NCBI RefSeq assembly: GCF_016950255.1
Contig: NZ_JACGFN010000002.1
Span: 1 to 64,000, forward strand
From: Pectobacterium brasiliense
GTDB lineage: Bacteria > Pseudomonadota > Gammaproteobacteria > Enterobacterales > Enterobacteriaceae
Length of the DNA: 64,000 nt
Direction of reading: 5' to 3'
Made by a program: the position numbers and the translations under genes. The notes beneath the pieces were generated by a model. It was not told where the DNA came from. It did not search any database and saw only the letters and a program-made list of their open reading frames with translations. Below, one piece after another: positions 63,561 to 64,000 of the stretch (position 1 is the stretch's first letter; every line of letters starts with the position of its first letter).

Positions 63561-63885
63561 GATCCCACACAGGAGAAACGCTCAGTCATCGATGATTCTG
63601 CACGGGTGTACGAGCGATTCATATCCTTTCGAAAGTGGTACCGCATTGAGTGAGGTTATATGGAGGCAGGTGCTTTCCATTACTCACTCACCGAGGTGAC
63701 GATAAGCCCCGACGTTTGCTTAGGAAATTGAGTCGCCGGGGTTTATAGGCCGCTCAGCGGTATTATTCAGCGATGCCTCAGGTTTAAGATCTCGTTTGGG
63801 GTTGTCTGCTATGAGCGAGGAGCAGACATTCTACATTTAGAGATCATTGTAACACTGGAACTCTCTGTGGCTGTTTAATATATTC
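63561..63885. other. Intergenic region between convergent genes
   Basis: 325 bp without a gene. An imperfect hairpin at about 63703-63743 (AAGCCCCGAC against GTCGCCGGGGTTT) may end the MORN-gene or LysR transcript. Nothing else was recognised. Confidence 0.45.
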
Positions 63886-64000
63886 TTAGGTTGCTAAGGA
63901 TGTATTGCTCAAATTCTGCTGTATGTATTCAATAAGCGCTCGTGTTTTAGCGGGCAAATAACGCCTGTTTGAATAAAGTGCGAACAATTGAAGTGGGGCT
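63886..64000 (-). CDS. LysR-type transcriptional regulator, C-terminal end (cut by window)
   Basis: Minus-strand frame open from the window edge to TAA at 63886-63888. The 37 residues read APLQLFALYSNRRYLPAKTR, then ALIEYIQQ. This matches the end of LysR-type regulators (LYPSxRYLPAKVRAFIDFL). The DNA-binding part lies outside the window, so its target is unknown; it may regulate the transport and catabolic cluster to its left or genes further right. Confidence 0.75.
   Translation of the reverse strand, partial: APLQLFALYSNRRYLPAKTRALIEYIQQNLSNTSLAT

Noticed and set aside
1..64000. CRISPR arrays, complete tRNA or rRNA genes, insertion sequences
   Set aside because: No regularly spaced repeats, no cloverleaf and no transposase frame were found. 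The only tRNA sequence is the 17-bp tRNA-Asn end at attR.

Overview
The window reads as enterobacterial chromosome, most likely a soft-rot Pectobacterium or a close relative. The basis is gene content, about 50-55% GC in the right two thirds, and an 82-bp dispersed repeat with TATACCC/GGGTATA ends that I associate with Pectobacterium, Yersinia and Serratia. The genus is an inference; no species can be fixed from this sequence.

Region 1 (1-22622) is the right-hand part of an integrative conjugative element (ICE) of the tRNA-Asn / HPI-ICEKp1 type. It holds the end of a VirB type IV secretion operon (virB9 fragment, virB10, virB11), a TrbM-like exported protein, a non-coding region with a large inverted repeat that looks like oriT, and a MOBC-type coupling protein plus relaxase (mobB, mobC). 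Accessory genes follow: a nucleotidyltransferase, a small gene with an in-frame stop, a uracil-DNA-glycosylase-like protein, an unknown 333-aa protein, the CcdAB toxin-antitoxin pair and an ArdC-type antirestriction protein. The region ends in a lower-GC defence island. Its right boundary is a 17-bp copy of the tRNA-Asn 3' end (22606-22622), followed by a strong terminator.

The defence island (12601-22112) has two convergent units. On the minus strand, sspB-sspC-sspD are tightly coupled and encode the single-strand DNA phosphorothioation machinery: a DUF4007 nickase, an ATPase and a PAPS-reductase-like sulfurtransferase. On the plus strand, two overlapping genes, both starting with TTG, encode a 786-aa protein with two GHKL ATPase modules (MORC/Hsp90-like plus histidine-kinase-like) and a 666-aa protein with an intact but expanded receiver domain. 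Neither sspA nor an SspE-type effector is present here. The kinase/receiver pair is therefore the candidate effector or sensor of a phosphorothioation-linked defence system, and is the most interesting item in the window.

Region 2 (22623-36731) is chromosomal. It starts with a 29-codon remnant of a P4-type integrase, a trace of another island at the same tRNA. It continues with a secreted alpha/beta hydrolase, a Bcr/CflA-like MFS exporter, an RND tripartite efflux system (adaptor and pump on one strand, outer-membrane factor on the other, a TetR gene between, two matching operators), an SDR oxidoreductase, a divergent second LepA (EF4) and a SulP anion permease.

Region 3 (36717-61403) is a large uptake and catabolic cluster. 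It contains a dipeptide-type ABC transporter with an M20 amidohydrolase, a polyamine-type ABC transporter co-transcribed with a HyuA/HyuB ATP-dependent hydrolase, an M20 dipeptidase, an esterase-like hydrolase, an enolase-superfamily dehydratase, a polar amino-acid ABC transporter, a MmgE/PrpD protein and a class IV aminotransferase homologue lacking the expected PLP lysine. Together these suggest import and breakdown of cyclic amides or modified amino-acid compounds, but the substrate cannot be read from sequence. The window closes with a MORN-repeat exported protein and the 3' end of a LysR-type regulator gene.
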